A stretch of DNA of 64,000 nucleotides from Pseudoxanthomonas indica. GTDB lineage: Bacteria; Pseudomonadota; Gammaproteobacteria; Xanthomonadales; Xanthomonadaceae. Positions 9,886 to 19,075 of this stretch are shown here, piece by piece (the stretch's first letter is position 1; each line of letters opens with the position of its first letter). The notes beneath the pieces were generated by a model. It was not told where the DNA came from and searched no databases. It worked only from the letters and a program-made list of their open reading frames with translations. The DNA is taken from positions 868,001 through 932,000 of the forward strand of contig NZ_FUZV01000001.1 of NCBI RefSeq assembly GCF_900167565.1. Direction: 5' to 3'. A program made the translations under genes and the position numbers.

Positions 9886-10958
9886 GCCTTGCTTCCTGGG
9901 TGCGGGGCGGCGGCGCCGATGCGCTCGAGCCGGTAGCTTCCGTCCAGCGCGCGGCTTACCCACGCCTGGTTGTGCAGATACCAGTCCACCGTCCGCGCGA
10001 TGCCCTGTTCGAAATCGTGGCGCGGCTGCCAGCCCAGTTCCGAGCGCAGCTTGTCCGCGTCAATCGCGTAGCGGCGGTCATGGCCCGGGCGATCGGCGAC
10101 AAAGGCGATCTGCTCGCGGTACGAACGACCATCGGCGCGCGGCTGCTTCTGATCCAGCAGATCGCAGATCGCGTGCACCACCTCGATGTTGCGGCGTTCG
10201 GCATTGCCACCCACGTTGTAGGTCTGCCCCACCCGCCCCTGTGCCAGTACGACGCGCAAGGCGTCGCAATGGTCTTCCACATACAACCAGTCGCGCACCT
10301 GGCCGCCATCGCCGTATACCGGCAGGTCCTGGTTCGCCAGGGCGCGCTGGATCACCAGCGGGATGAGTTTTTCCGGGAAATGGTACGGCCCGTAGTTGTT
10401 CGAGCAGTTGGTCGTAAGCGTCGGCAGGCCGTAGGTATGGTGGAAGGCGCGGACCAGATGATCCGAAGCGGCCTTGGACGCGGCATACGGCGAGTTGGGC
10501 GCGTAAGCGGTGGTCTCGCTGAAGCTGCCCGTGTCACCAAGTGAGCCGTAGACCTCGTCGGTGGACACGTGCAGAAAGCGAAACGCGCTGCGCTCCGGCT
10601 CGGGCAGTGCGCGCCAATGATCGCGGGTGGCTTCCAGCAGCGCCAGCGTGCCGACCACGTTGGTCTGGATGAAGGCAGCGGGCCCGTCGATGGAACGATC
10701 GACGTGGGTCTCGGCGGCAAAATTGAGCACGGCCTGCGGGCGATGCCGGGTCAGCAGTTCCGCCACCAGAGGGCGATCGCCGATGTCGCCCTGCACGAAC
10801 AGGTGATCCGGATGCCCTTCCAGCGACGCCAGCGTGTCACGGTTGCCGGCGTAGGTCAGCGCGTCGAGCGTGACCACGCGGCCGCCTGCCGCCACGGCCC
10901 GCAGCACGAAATTGCCGCCGATGAAACCTGCGCCGCCCGTCACCAGCCACGTGGCCAC
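9882..10958 (-). CDS. rmlB: dTDP-glucose 4,6-dehydratase RmlB
   Basis: A 358-residue NAD-dependent extended SDR enzyme converting dTDP-glucose to dTDP-4-keto-6-deoxyglucose. The Rossmann motif GGAGFIG is near the N-terminus, HVSTDEVYG contains the active-site Thr-Asp-Glu, and YAASK supplies the catalytic Tyr/Lys. The start is GTG at 10958, with AGGGAG upstream. It is the first gene of rmlBACD, the order known for Xanthomonas LPS rhamnose genes, and the product feeds rhamnose into lipopolysaccharide or exopolysaccharide. Confidence 0.96.
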   Translation of the reverse strand: MATWLVTGGAGFIGGNFVLRAVAAGGRVVTLDALTYAGNRDTLASLEGHPDHLFVQGDIGDRPLVAELLTRHRPQAVLNFAAETHVDRSIDGPAAFIQTNVVGTLALLEATRDHWRALPEPERSAFRFLHVSTDEVYGSLGDTGSFSETTAYAPNSPYAASKAASDHLVRAFHHTYGLPTLTTNCSNNYGPYHFPEKLIPLVIQRALANQDLPVYGDGGQVRDWLYVEDHCDALRVVLAQGRVGQTYNVGGNAERRNIEVVHAICDLLDQKQPRADGRSYREQIAFVADRPGHDRRYAIDADKLRSELGWQPRHDFEQGIARTVDWYLHNQAWVSRALDGSYRLERIGAAAPHPGSKA

Positions 10959-11025
10959 ACTGCACTCCCTGCCTACCCGTCATGAACGCGCGAGATGATA
11001 CCCCACGCTCCGCGTGGACAAGAAA

Positions 11026-11047
11026 ACGCCCGGCCTGGGCCGGGCGT
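11026..11047 (-). terminator. Hairpin terminator upstream of rmlB
   Basis: Inverted repeat ACGCCCGGCC / GGCCGGGCGT with a minimal loop, followed on the minus strand by TTTTCTTG. It sits 21 nt past the stop codon of the small exported protein gene and separates that transcript from the rml operon. This is a textbook rho-independent terminator. Confidence 0.85.
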
Positions 11048-11068
11048 CCGGTTCATCGGAACGGCGGC

Positions 11069-11449
11069 TTATTCGCGATCCAGATTCACGCCCAGGCCTT
11101 CGGCAGTGTTGCGGACCACCACGATTTCAACGTTGGGAGTACTGCCGCGCGTCTTGACCAGCACATCTTCGCCGTCGTCGATCTCGGTCTTGTACACCGA
11201 CTTGCCGAACTGCGTACGGATGGCATCGCGGATCAGGCGCGCGGCCTGGTTCTCATGGGTACCCGCGGGTATCTTGACGACCACTGACGTCGCCGTGGCG
11301 CCCTTGGGAGTGAACGCAAGCTCGACTTCACCGTCGACCTTGGCGCTGTGGTTGAGCTGGATGCGCCACTTGTTGGAGGGGCCATCGGCCAGCGCAGCCA
11401 ACGGCAGCATCAGCAGAAACAGGGCAAGCAGTCGGAGGCGGGATGTCAT
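11069..11449 (-). CDS. Small exported protein of unknown function
   Basis: A 126-residue protein with a clear signal peptide (MTSRLRLLALFLLMLPLAALA) and a mature part of about 105 residues, rich in Thr, Val and charged residues, predicted periplasmic. I do not recognise the family. The frame is open upstream to 11728, but the ATG at 11449 follows GGAGATACACCC and starts the signal peptide, so the upstream part is antisense noise over the barrel gene. It is the last gene of the minus-strand run that begins with the sulfatase operon, 88 nt after the outer-membrane barrel gene. Confidence 0.75.
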   Translation of the reverse strand: MTSRLRLLALFLLMLPLAALADGPSNKWRIQLNHSAKVDGEVELAFTPKGATATSVVVKIPAGTHENQAARLIRDAIRTQFGKSVYKTEIDDGEDVLVKTRGSTPNVEIVVVRNTAEGLGVNLDRE

Positions 11450-11537
11450 GGGTGTATCTCCTGGTTGATGGATCAAGCATGCGCGGGCGAACTGGCGGAT
11501 TTCCAGCGGCGTCGCCTCGGTAAATGTACTGGGCCGC

Positions 11538-12791
11538 TCATCGCCAAGCGCTGCCGACCTGGATGTAGAACGTCTCGTCCTCCGGTCCCCAGGCGTAGTC
11601 CAGACCCGTGTACAGGCCCAACTTGCGCGCAATGAGATAACGGAAGCCGGCGCCCTTGGCGACCTGGCTGGTGGCGTCGGAGAAACTGCCCCGGCGTCCC
11701 CACGTTCGGCCGGCGCCGGCAAAGCCAATCAAGGCCCAGCGCTGGGTCAGGTTGTAGCGCACTTCGGTTTCCGCGGTGCTGGCGCGCGTGTCCTGGTAGC
11801 GGGCCGAACCAATGCCGCGCAGATCGATGTAGGGCAGCCGATAGAACGGAATGTCGCCATTGGCCCAGCGCGCGTCCAGCCGACCGCCCAGGATCAGCCG
11901 GTCATCGAGCAGCGGCCAGTAGACATAGGTGTGGGCGCGATAGCTCTGGAAGGTGGTATCGCCGCCAATGCCCTCGCCATAGAAATTGCCTTCGATCATC
12001 CCCAGCCAGCCACTGCTCGGGGTAAACGGGTTGTCGCGCTGGTCGTACTCCAGTGACAGGCCCAGGCCGGAACTGCGGTCGGATTTTTCGACATCGCTGA
12101 AGCGGTCGCTGTCCGAATCCACATCGAACGCCAGATCCAGATCCATGTAGGTCCAGCTCAGACCCAGATACAGATCCTGGCTGCCCAGCCGACGCGAGAC
12201 CTTTTGAAACGAAGCCAGGCCATCGACGTTGTAGCCAATCGGCAGGGCTTCGATGAAGGTGCCCGGTGTGTAGAAGTCCAGGTTGAAGGACGCCTTGACC
12301 AACCCGCCGGTGTAGCGCCAGCGATCCTCCTTGAAATGCAGCATGGCGCCTGCGCCGTACGCGTGGCTGCCGTTCTCGGTCTTCAGCGCCATGGCGCCGA
12401 AGATGTTGGGAGGGATCAGCTGCTGGCGACCGTCGCTGGTGGTGCGGGTCAACGGTTGGCCCTTGGGCTTGTGGAAGAACGCCAGCGCCACACCGCCGCC
12501 ATAGCCAACGGCGGGATCACTGATGACGATCGGCACCGGCAGGAAACCCTTGTGTTCCAGCAGCCAGCGCGACATGTCGAACTTGTGATCCTGCGGATCG
12601 TGCAGCAGCGTCATCAGTCCCGGCTTGTCCTGGTTCGCGTCGGCGACCTTCTGCGCGCCGGCCTGCGTGCCGGCGACCTCGGTGGGCGTGGCTTCCGGTA
12701 CCTGCTGCGCGCAGGCGACCGCGCTGCTACCCAGCAGGATCAGCGCGCCCAGGCCACGGCCGGCGATCGCAACCCACGCATGGCCCTTCAT
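11538..12791 (-). CDS. BamA/TamA-type outer membrane beta-barrel protein
   Basis: A 417-residue exported protein with a signal peptide ending near the AVACAQQ stretch, a short periplasmic segment of about 70 residues, and a C-terminal half made of alternating amphipathic strands with YDQRDNPFTPSSGW, the conserved strand of the surface-antigen D15/BamA barrel superfamily. No POTRA domains are evident, so it is a barrel-only member of unknown cargo. The start overlaps the upstream Trp/Gly-rich gene by 4 nt (ATGA), which strongly suggests that the two products are made together and may function together at the outer membrane. Confidence 0.8.
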   Translation of the reverse strand: MKGHAWVAIAGRGLGALILLGSSAVACAQQVPEATPTEVAGTQAGAQKVADANQDKPGLMTLLHDPQDHKFDMSRWLLEHKGFLPVPIVISDPAVGYGGGVALAFFHKPKGQPLTRTTSDGRQQLIPPNIFGAMALKTENGSHAYGAGAMLHFKEDRWRYTGGLVKASFNLDFYTPGTFIEALPIGYNVDGLASFQKVSRRLGSQDLYLGLSWTYMDLDLAFDVDSDSDRFSDVEKSDRSSGLGLSLEYDQRDNPFTPSSGWLGMIEGNFYGEGIGGDTTFQSYRAHTYVYWPLLDDRLILGGRLDARWANGDIPFYRLPYIDLRGIGSARYQDTRASTAETEVRYNLTQRWALIGFAGAGRTWGRRGSFSDATSQVAKGAGFRYLIARKLGLYTGLDYAWGPEDETFYIQVGSAWR

Positions 12792-15346
12792 CGGCGACGG
12801 AATCCGCCGCCACCGCGCATGCCGCCCCCGCCCAGTGCCGGCCGGAAGCCACCGACCGGGCGCTGCATGTTGGCGCCGCCCTGCGGGAAATGCACTTGCG
12901 TGGGTTCGCGGCCACTGATGCGTTCGCCGCCTCGCTCACGCGCCATGCGATCGCGATCCAGGTTGTCGCGCGTCTGCCCGCTCAGGTTCCTGGAACTGTC
13001 AGGTCGGTTGACCTCGTTCCACTGGCCGTTATCGTAGTGGTAGACGTTGCCGTCGTGGCCGGCGTAGATGTTGTCGTTGACGTCGACCACGCCGCCGCGA
13101 TGCAAGGTGCCGGTATCGGCGTTGTAGTGGAAACCACCGGCGCCGCGTGCGTCACCGCCCTGCGGCCCCTGCGTATTGAAGCCGCCGGCGCCGGCCGCGC
13201 CGTTGGGCCCGGCCACCACGCCGCCTTCGGCATGGGTGACGCGGCCGGTGTTGGTATTGACCACCGTGCGTTCACCCGCGCGTGCCGCCTGGCCGGTGTA
13301 GGGATTGACGGCCACCGCGCCGCCGCCGGCCACCACGCGACCGGTTTGCGGGTTGTAGCGGATACCCTGCGCGCCTGCGGTGGTCGTGCCGGTGTAGATG
13401 TTGGTGTTGACGCCGGCGCGGCCCATGCCGCGTCCGCCGGTGGCCTGGTTGTAGAAGCCTCCGCGCGCGCCACGACCGACGTTGCCCGTCCACGGGTCGG
13501 CCCATGCGGCGGCGGTGCCGCGCACGGCCGCATTGCCCCAGTGGCCGTATACGTTCCAGGCCGCGGCGCCGCCGCCCCACCAGCCCCACGGATACGCCGG
13601 CCCATACCACGGCCCCCACCACGGGCTGTAGGGACCGTACCAACCGTCATACCAGCCCCAGCCCCAGCCAAACGTCCAACCCACCCAGGCGTTCCAGCCA
13701 AAGTAAACGCCCATGCCGTAGGTGAGCGGACAGCCATACCAGTAGGCGCCGATCCACGGCGTGCAGGCGTAGCCGGTGCCGTACACCACTACGTTGTCGG
13801 TCACGACCGTGCCGTAATAGCCGGGCGTGTAGCCGACGTAGACTTCGTCTTCGTTGCCGCCGTAGACGCGCACGTAGGTGACGTAATGCAGCGGCGAGTC
13901 GGTGGGAATGGTGTAGATCACGGCCGGCACCTTGGTCGCCACCACCCAGGCGCCCTGCGCGGAAGGCGCGGTGAACCAGATGCCCTTGTCGACGGCGTAA
14001 AAATCGGTGGCCGACACCCGGATCACCGGAACGGCCGTATTGCGCGCGTACTGCAGCGGTGTTCCGGCAATGGGCGCGAACTGGGGCGCGCCGTCGTAGC
14101 TCACCTGCAGTTTGGCCTGCGCCTTGTTGACGGTGGCTGTTTGCGGGATGTCATTGGCGATCAGCGATTCGCGCGATTCGGGCGTGCCCGGAATCGAAGC
14201 CAGCGCGCCACTCTTGGGGCTGTCCGGCGGAATCTTGCCGAAGTCCAGCGGCAATTGTCGCGGTGAGACGTAGCGCCACGGCCCCTTGCTGCCGGCGGCA
14301 GTGAACCAGCGCCCCGACACCAGCACATACCAGGCGTTGTCGGCGGCGGCATCCACGAACACATCGGCGCCGGTGTTGTTGATGTAACTGAGCCGGGTGC
14401 CCGGGATGGCGAGGAATTCCGGCTCGCCCTGCACGGTGATGAGTTCGGCCGGCCGGGTGCGCACATACACCTCCGGCAACTTGCCGGCGTCCAGCACCTG
14501 CTTGAGTGCGTCCGGCGGCGTATCCATGGCATCCACCTGGCGGGTCTGTTCGGCCTGGCTGGCCGCCGCGGTCAGGCCGGCGTTGGCGCTGCTGGCGCTC
14601 CATGGCCCAGTGAGCGAGCTCGCGCTGGCCCAGTGTGCGCCCAGCTTCATGTAGTACTTGCCGTCTTGTTGCAGCAGCAGCGAACGGCTGTTGATCACCC
14701 GCTGCACGCCGGCGGTTCCGCTGGGTTTGAGCGCGGGTTGTCCATCCACCAACACCAGCACGGCCGGTTCGGTGGTGAACAGGATCTCGGGCGGATCGTT
14801 GCGTACGCTCAGCGTGGAGGTTTTGCGATCCACCTCGGCGATGGCCAGCGCCGATTCGAGCTGGTCCAGGCCCACCGTCAGCGAACGTTTGCCCTGCAAT
14901 TGCTTGCGCGCGAGGGCCAGGTATTTGTCACGCTGGCCACTGGCGGCCGGAAAGTTGGCCTCGGTGATGCGGATGTCGGTCAGCACGACCGCGCGCGCAT
15001 CCTTGTCCACTTCGGTGCGGGCGCTGAAATCGAGCACGCCGTAATCCTGGCTGTCCTGCGACTTGCCGTCGGCGCCGGAGTGCACGCCGGTCTTGACTGA
15101 CATGACGGCATGCGCGGCGAGTTGGTTGTCGCTCCAGTGATCCAGCTGCGGCTGGTGGATCTGGAAGCTCACGCCATCGACAGTGAAATCGCGTGGAAAC
15201 GGGCGCGCGTCGATGGCGGCCCCGCCGTCTGCCGAGGCGGGCGCCGTTTGGCCGACCAGGATCGCCGCACCCGCCTGCGCTGGCTGGTATGCCACCGAAG
15301 ACAGTAGGAGCAGAACGGTTGCTGCCACGGCGCGAAGGTTTTGCAT
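12788..15346 (-). CDS. Large secreted Trp/Gly/Tyr-rich repeat protein
   Basis: An 852-residue exported protein, signal peptide ending at PAQAGA. Residues about 40-500 look globular. Roughly residues 525-600 are an extreme Trp/Gly/Tyr/Pro patch (for example WTFGWGWGWYDGWYG). After that come degenerate repeats of the form [YV]N-x-x-TG-x-V-x-x-GG (RYNPQTGRVVAGGG, VNPYTGQ, VNTNTGRV, HYNADTGTL), and the protein ends in Gly/Arg-rich sequence. The composition suggests a surface or matrix structural protein; no catalytic motif is visible. The start is supported by GAGGTGGCAGC before the ATG. Its stop overlaps the start of the outer-membrane barrel gene, so a secretion or anchoring partnership is an inference. 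I do not recognise a named family. Confidence 0.78.
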   Translation of the reverse strand: MQNLRAVAATVLLLLSSVAYQPAQAGAAILVGQTAPASADGGAAIDARPFPRDFTVDGVSFQIHQPQLDHWSDNQLAAHAVMSVKTGVHSGADGKSQDSQDYGVLDFSARTEVDKDARAVVLTDIRITEANFPAASGQRDKYLALARKQLQGKRSLTVGLDQLESALAIAEVDRKTSTLSVRNDPPEILFTTEPAVLVLVDGQPALKPSGTAGVQRVINSRSLLLQQDGKYYMKLGAHWASASSLTGPWSASSANAGLTAAASQAEQTRQVDAMDTPPDALKQVLDAGKLPEVYVRTRPAELITVQGEPEFLAIPGTRLSYINNTGADVFVDAAADNAWYVLVSGRWFTAAGSKGPWRYVSPRQLPLDFGKIPPDSPKSGALASIPGTPESRESLIANDIPQTATVNKAQAKLQVSYDGAPQFAPIAGTPLQYARNTAVPVIRVSATDFYAVDKGIWFTAPSAQGAWVVATKVPAVIYTIPTDSPLHYVTYVRVYGGNEDEVYVGYTPGYYGTVVTDNVVVYGTGYACTPWIGAYWYGCPLTYGMGVYFGWNAWVGWTFGWGWGWYDGWYGPYSPWWGPWYGPAYPWGWWGGGAAAWNVYGHWGNAAVRGTAAAWADPWTGNVGRGARGGFYNQATGGRGMGRAGVNTNIYTGTTTAGAQGIRYNPQTGRVVAGGGAVAVNPYTGQAARAGERTVVNTNTGRVTHAEGGVVAGPNGAAGAGGFNTQGPQGGDARGAGGFHYNADTGTLHRGGVVDVNDNIYAGHDGNVYHYDNGQWNEVNRPDSSRNLSGQTRDNLDRDRMARERGGERISGREPTQVHFPQGGANMQRPVGGFRPALGGGGMRGGGGFRRR

Positions 15347-15477
15347 GCTGCCACCTCATGGAGGCGCCAGCTGACGCCGATGGGGAGCGCGGGCCCGGTC
15401 GAACTGGTGGGAGGACCAGTGGAGAGAGGGGAACCGGACCCGCGCGAAAGGACGACCTTGACGATCGGCCAGAAGGA

Positions 15478-16026
15478 CTACGGACTGGCGGCGCCAGGGG
15501 GATAGCTGGCGAACATCTTGTCCAGGCCTGCATCGATGGCCGCCGAATTCTTCTCGGGTGAACTGGACACGGTGCCCGAGGCGGTGCCGCGCCAGACTGC
15601 CTGCTGGGTCTTGGCATCGAATAGATCGACGATCAGGGTACCGACCTGATAGTTGCGCACCTGGGTGGTGGACGACGCCATGCCGATGCCGCCGCCCCAA
15701 CCGCCGCGGTATCCCCAACCGCCCATGCCGGTGCCGGTGTACATGGTGTCCAGTGTGGTCTTCGTGCTGCTGGAGATATGCGCGGCCAGCGCCAGGTCAC
15801 CGCCGCTGGCGACCTGCGACAGTCCCTTGGCCTGCAGGCGGCTCTCGATACCGGAGATGATGCGCTGCTGGGCCAATGGCGAGGCGCCCTCGGGCTTCAT
15901 CGCCCAGGAATAGGTCTTGTAGTTGCCGAACTGGGCGTTGGGATCGTGATCGGTGCTGACCGTCGGTGTGCTGGCGCAGGCCGTCACCAGGCCTGCCAGG
16001 ACCACCGCGAGAATCGGGGTTTTCAT
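15478..16026 (-). CDS. DUF4136 family lipoprotein
   Basis: A 182-residue lipoprotein. The signal sequence ends in a lipobox (LVTAC, Cys19), and the mature part has the DUF4136 pattern: an early FGNYKTYSWA stretch, an I..G.LQAKGL segment, and a C-terminal LIVDLFDAKTQQAVWRGTA strand pair. A Gly/Trp/Tyr-rich insertion (GMGGWGYRGGWGGG) lies between. The frame is open to 16092, but the ATG at 16026 is preceded by GGAGACGCAG and begins the signal sequence. Family members are envelope lipoproteins of unknown role. A GTAGTTTTTC element lies about 100 bp upstream. Confidence 0.85.
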   Translation of the reverse strand: MKTPILAVVLAGLVTACASTPTVSTDHDPNAQFGNYKTYSWAMKPEGASPLAQQRIISGIESRLQAKGLSQVASGGDLALAAHISSSTKTTLDTMYTGTGMGGWGYRGGWGGGIGMASSTTQVRNYQVGTLIVDLFDAKTQQAVWRGTASGTVSSSPEKNSAAIDAGLDKMFASYPPGAASP

Positions 16027-16123
16027 CTGCGTCTCCTTGGAGTCGACATGAAGCGTGGGGTCAATGGCGACGGTAGGCCCTGCGGTCGCCACTGACCATG
16101 CGAATTTCTACGGTAACCGGCTA

Positions 16124-16133
16124 GAAAAACTAC
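16124..16133 (-). promoter_or_regulatory. GTAGTTTTAC-like element (one mismatch)
   Basis: On the minus strand this reads GTAGTTTTTC, one mismatch from the 10-mer at 25548 and 29206. It lies about 98 bp upstream of the DUF4136 lipoprotein start. I infer a binding site for one of the nearby response regulators; no experimental consensus is known to me. Confidence 0.4.
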
Positions 16134-16146
16134 GCAGGCCCGGGCC

Positions 16147-16680
16147 TCAGGGCGCGTTGACCACGATGTACTGCACGTTGGTGCCGGAGTACTGGGGCTG
16201 GTACCAGGTGCTTCCACACTGCTGATAGGCGATCCCGTTGACCACCGTGGTCACGCAGCTGGGCGGCACCGAATTGACGATGGAGCCGATCACCGCCGAG
16301 GTCACCGCCACGCCCGCCGTCACGGCCGCGGCCGTCGCAAAGGGATGGTCGTCCCAATCGTTCCAGTGGTTGTGGTCGTCGTAGTCCACGTTGACGCTCA
16401 CATTGCGATCGATATTGATGTCCTGTTCGCGGTTGACGCTGCGACTGACGTTGCGGTTGGTCGCGCTCCCCTGGTTGCGCGTGACGTTGTGGCTACTTGT
16501 CGTCGCACGGTTCTGTCCACCCGCGGGACGGTTGACGCTGCTGTGCGCGGAAGCGCGCGCGTGACCGGCGCTCCCACCGCCGCGGGCGTGCTGGGCCACG
16601 GCATCGGGGATTACCGCCAGTCCCGCCAACAAGGTGAGCGCGGCCGCACAGGCCAGGCTCGATAAGGTCGGGGTCTTCAT
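16147..16680 (-). CDS. Exported Asn/Arg/His-rich protein of unknown function
   Basis: A 177-residue protein with a signal peptide ending near DAVAQHA. The mature N-terminal half is low-complexity, rich in Asn, Arg, Ser and His, with the tract NVSRSVNREQDINIDRNVSV, followed by an Asp/His/Trp cluster (DYDDHNHWNDWDD), a hydrophobic alanine/valine segment near residue 125, and a C-terminal tail with two cysteines (PPSCVTTVVNGIAYQQCGS) that looks like a small surface-exposed fold. The ATG at 16680 is 1 nt from the stop of the DUF2092 gene, so the two are co-translated. I do not recognise a firm family. Confidence 0.72.
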   Translation of the reverse strand: MKTPTLSSLACAAALTLLAGLAVIPDAVAQHARGGGSAGHARASAHSSVNRPAGGQNRATTSSHNVTRNQGSATNRNVSRSVNREQDINIDRNVSVNVDYDDHNHWNDWDDHPFATAAAVTAGVAVTSAVIGSIVNSVPPSCVTTVVNGIAYQQCGSTWYQPQYSGTNVQYIVVNAP

Positions 16681-16681
16681 C

Positions 16682-17509
16682 TCAATTGCCCTCCGATTCA
16701 ATGACCGCCACGTTGATGGGGATAATCTCGATGCGCTTGGCATCGTCTGGCGGGCTGAAGGTGAAGCTCTTGGCGTCCGCGGTGGCCCGGGTGTTCCAGT
16801 GCAGCCGCGCTTCGTACTGTGGCATGGACGGATCATCCAGGCTGGTGATGATCAACTTCTGCGGCAAGGCGCTGGCTTTGGACAACCAGAGCTGCCAGTC
16901 CGCGCCCTCCTGGCGGAAGGCGTACTGATCCACCGCCTCGCCGTCGAGCGTGCCGGGCCCCACATACAGGGCACCTTTGATGGCATCGCGCGACACATGT
17001 TCGGTGCCCCAGAAGAACAGGTCGGCCAGCGGAAACTCGATGCCGTAGTCCTGCTGGGCGGTAATCGCCAGTTCGCCCAGCGTCTTGCCCACGTTGTCGA
17101 CGCTGGCGTAGTACTTCAGCTTGGGCGAATACACGGTCATGGTGTTGCCGTCGTAGAACAGCTGGCGCAGCCGGCGATCACTCTTGATCTCGACGAACAT
17201 GCGGTTGGGTCGCTGCACGCGATAGGTGACCTGGCCGTCCAGCTCGATCTTCTGGCCAGTATCGAGCACCACATCGGTGCTGGCATCGGATACCAGTTGG
17301 AACTGCTGCAACTTGCGCAGCGATTCACCCATGCGATCCAGCGCGGCCAGGGCGGCCGGATCCACGGCGGCATCGGTGGCAGCCGCAGCGGGGGCAGGCG
17401 CTGCCTTTTTCTTGCTGGCCTGGTCGGCGGCGGCCAGCGTCAGCGGCAGCACAAGCAGCAAGGCTGCGGTGAGCCGCGCAAGTGGGTAGGTATGCGATTG
17501 GGGTCTCAT
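16682..17509 (-). CDS. DUF2092 family exported protein
   Basis: A 275-residue exported protein with a signal peptide (ending LTLAAADQ) and a Lys/Ala-rich linker, then a domain matching DUF2092: an ALDRMGESLRKLQQFQL start, a GQKIELDGQVTYRVQRPNRM strand and a LFYDGNTMTVYSPKLKYYA strand. This LolA/LolB-like half-barrel suggests lipid or hydrophobic ligand handling in the periplasm, but the family has no assigned function. An AGGAGCCAGAAATC stretch precedes the ATG. It lies 34 nt downstream of the phenol-MetA-like gene and 1 nt before the next gene. Confidence 0.88.
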   Translation of the reverse strand: MRPQSHTYPLARLTAALLLVLPLTLAAADQASKKKAAPAPAAAATDAAVDPAALAALDRMGESLRKLQQFQLVSDASTDVVLDTGQKIELDGQVTYRVQRPNRMFVEIKSDRRLRQLFYDGNTMTVYSPKLKYYASVDNVGKTLGELAITAQQDYGIEFPLADLFFWGTEHVSRDAIKGALYVGPGTLDGEAVDQYAFRQEGADWQLWLSKASALPQKLIITSLDDPSMPQYEARLHWNTRATADAKSFTFSPPDDAKRIEIIPINVAVIESEGN

Positions 17510-17543
17510 GATTTCTGGCTCCTTGAAGCCTGTCGTAGTGCCA

Positions 17544-18548
17544 TCAGAATCCGAAGCCCACGCTCAGGCTCAACGGATCGCCTTCGAAGCGGTTCTTCAC
17601 GCTGAACTCGCTGACATAGCGGAAGGTCAGGTCGACATGTTCACCGCCCTTCCATTTCTTGCTGTAGGTGATCACCGGGCCCGCGCCCAGCGAACGCCCC
17701 TTGAACCCATTGAGGCGATCCGCCAGCGGACCCTTGTCGTCCTCCAGCTGTTCAATCCACCCCACCACGCCACCGATGCCCCAGCCACTGGCGGTGCGCT
17801 TGATCAGCAAGGCCTCGCTGCGGAACACCACGCCGTTCTCGTAGTTGGTGTCGTCGTTCTTGCTGTACCAGTCGGTGGCAGCCTGCACCGAGAATTCCAG
17901 CGTGCCCTTCTGCATCAGCTGGGTATAGGCAAACGTCGGCGAATAGGTCCAGACATTGAGGCCGGCATTGGCGATGCGGTTGGGATCGTAGTTGCCGGTG
18001 GGCGCGAAGATATAGACACCGAACGAAAGGTGCCGCACCTGGTCGATGTGGAAGCTGGCCAGCACCGGTGCGAAGTAGAAGTCATAGAGGTTGCCGGTGT
18101 TCTGGTTGACGCGGCGCTGCAGGGGCCCGGCCTGCAGATCGACCTGGGTGCCCAGATCGATATACGGCAGCGACGCCATGCTGGCGAAGTTCCAGCGACC
18201 CGCCTTGGTGGGCCAGATATAGACGCCGGTGAGCATGCTCAGCGAGGCTTCGGCTTCGAGCCCCAGGCCCAGCTGCCCTGCAATCGGCGCGGGACGCGAT
18301 GCGGAAATCTCGCCGTCGTAATAGATGTAGCTGACTGACCATTGCAAACCCGGCGCCGGCGGAATGACGCCGGCATAGGGCGTGATCTGCATGCCGGTAA
18401 TCGGCCTTCCCAGCGCGCCCTCGGTGGCGTTGGACTGGCTGGCGAAAAGCAGTCCCGCAGCTGCAATGCCCAGCGTCCAGTGCTTCGACGCTGCCCTGCC
18501 CATCCGGTGGCTTCGCGTGCAATGCAAGCTCTGCGTGGCTTGGTACAT
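17544..18548 (-). CDS. Phenol-MetA-pathway-like (SphA-type) outer membrane protein
   Basis: A 334-residue protein with an N-terminal hydrophobic export segment and a mature part made of amphipathic beta strands ending in VGFGF, typical of an outer-membrane barrel. The stretches GVYIFAPTGNYDP and NGVVFRSEALLIKRTASGWGIG match the 'putative MetA-pathway of phenol degradation' (SphA-like transporter) family. Family members are predicted porin-like channels for hydrophobic compounds. The frame is open to 18626, but the ATG at 18548 follows CAGGAGAGCGCC. It heads the sub-operon with DUF2092 and the Asn/Arg-rich protein. Confidence 0.82.
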   Translation of the reverse strand: MYQATQSLHCTRSHRMGRAASKHWTLGIAAAGLLFASQSNATEGALGRPITGMQITPYAGVIPPAPGLQWSVSYIYYDGEISASRPAPIAGQLGLGLEAEASLSMLTGVYIWPTKAGRWNFASMASLPYIDLGTQVDLQAGPLQRRVNQNTGNLYDFYFAPVLASFHIDQVRHLSFGVYIFAPTGNYDPNRIANAGLNVWTYSPTFAYTQLMQKGTLEFSVQAATDWYSKNDDTNYENGVVFRSEALLIKRTASGWGIGGVVGWIEQLEDDKGPLADRLNGFKGRSLGAGPVITYSKKWKGGEHVDLTFRYVSEFSVKNRFEGDPLSLSVGFGF

Positions 18549-18652
18549 GGCGCTCTCCTGACAGAAACGGATTGGATGCGTCGACAGGATTTTTCTAATA
18601 CCTGCGCGAACGCCTTTGCAATTCATAATGGGGACGGCGTCGACGGTGGCAT

Positions 18653-19030
18653 TCAGGCGGGCTCGTCACGGGGTGCCTCGTGACCGCCTCGATCCCGCTC
18701 GCGCACTTCGGTGATATCGCGTTCCAGAAAATAGTTCAGGAACGTCCGGATGACTGCGATGGCGCCCAGTTGACCGATCCCTTCCCAGGTGGGCACCACC
18801 GAAGACTCGATGATGTCGGCCGCCAGCTGGAAGGTCAGGCCCGCCACCAGCCAGCGGCCGTAGTCCAGCCACAGGCTGCGCCGGTGATGCCCGTCGCTGC
18901 GGCGAAGCACGCCCATCAACACCACCTGGACGAACGCGCGCAACGTGGCGTACAGAATCACCAGCATCGCAATGCCGTCGATCAGCACGATCGCCGGCTC
19001 GGACGCGGTCACCAGCCATTCCCTCAACAC
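18653..19030 (-). CDS. DUF1622 family membrane protein
   Basis: A 125-residue protein with three hydrophobic segments (residues about 10-35, 60-80 and 85-105) that matches DUF1622: the first helix carries a small-residue/hydrophobic ILYATLRAF stretch, and the LDYGRWLVAGLTFQLAADII core is typical. Function is unknown. Translation begins with GTG at 19030, preceded by GAGGTGACAAG. It follows the formylglycine-generating enzyme gene by 45 nt and is probably in the same operon. A charged tail (REREDRGGHEAPRDEPA-like) ends the protein. Confidence 0.85.
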   Translation of the reverse strand: MLREWLVTASEPAIVLIDGIAMLVILYATLRAFVQVVLMGVLRRSDGHHRRSLWLDYGRWLVAGLTFQLAADIIESSVVPTWEGIGQLGAIAVIRTFLNYFLERDITEVRERDRGGHEAPRDEPA

Positions 19031-19075
19031 CTTGTCACCTCGCGCAATGCAGAAGGAGGATGCGTATGGGCCGGC

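Noticed and set aside
12890..14266. Long plus-strand frame inside the Trp/Gly-rich gene
   Set aside because: Composition (Val/Gly/Ala/Arg) is the complement of the low-complexity gene; no start signal or family match.
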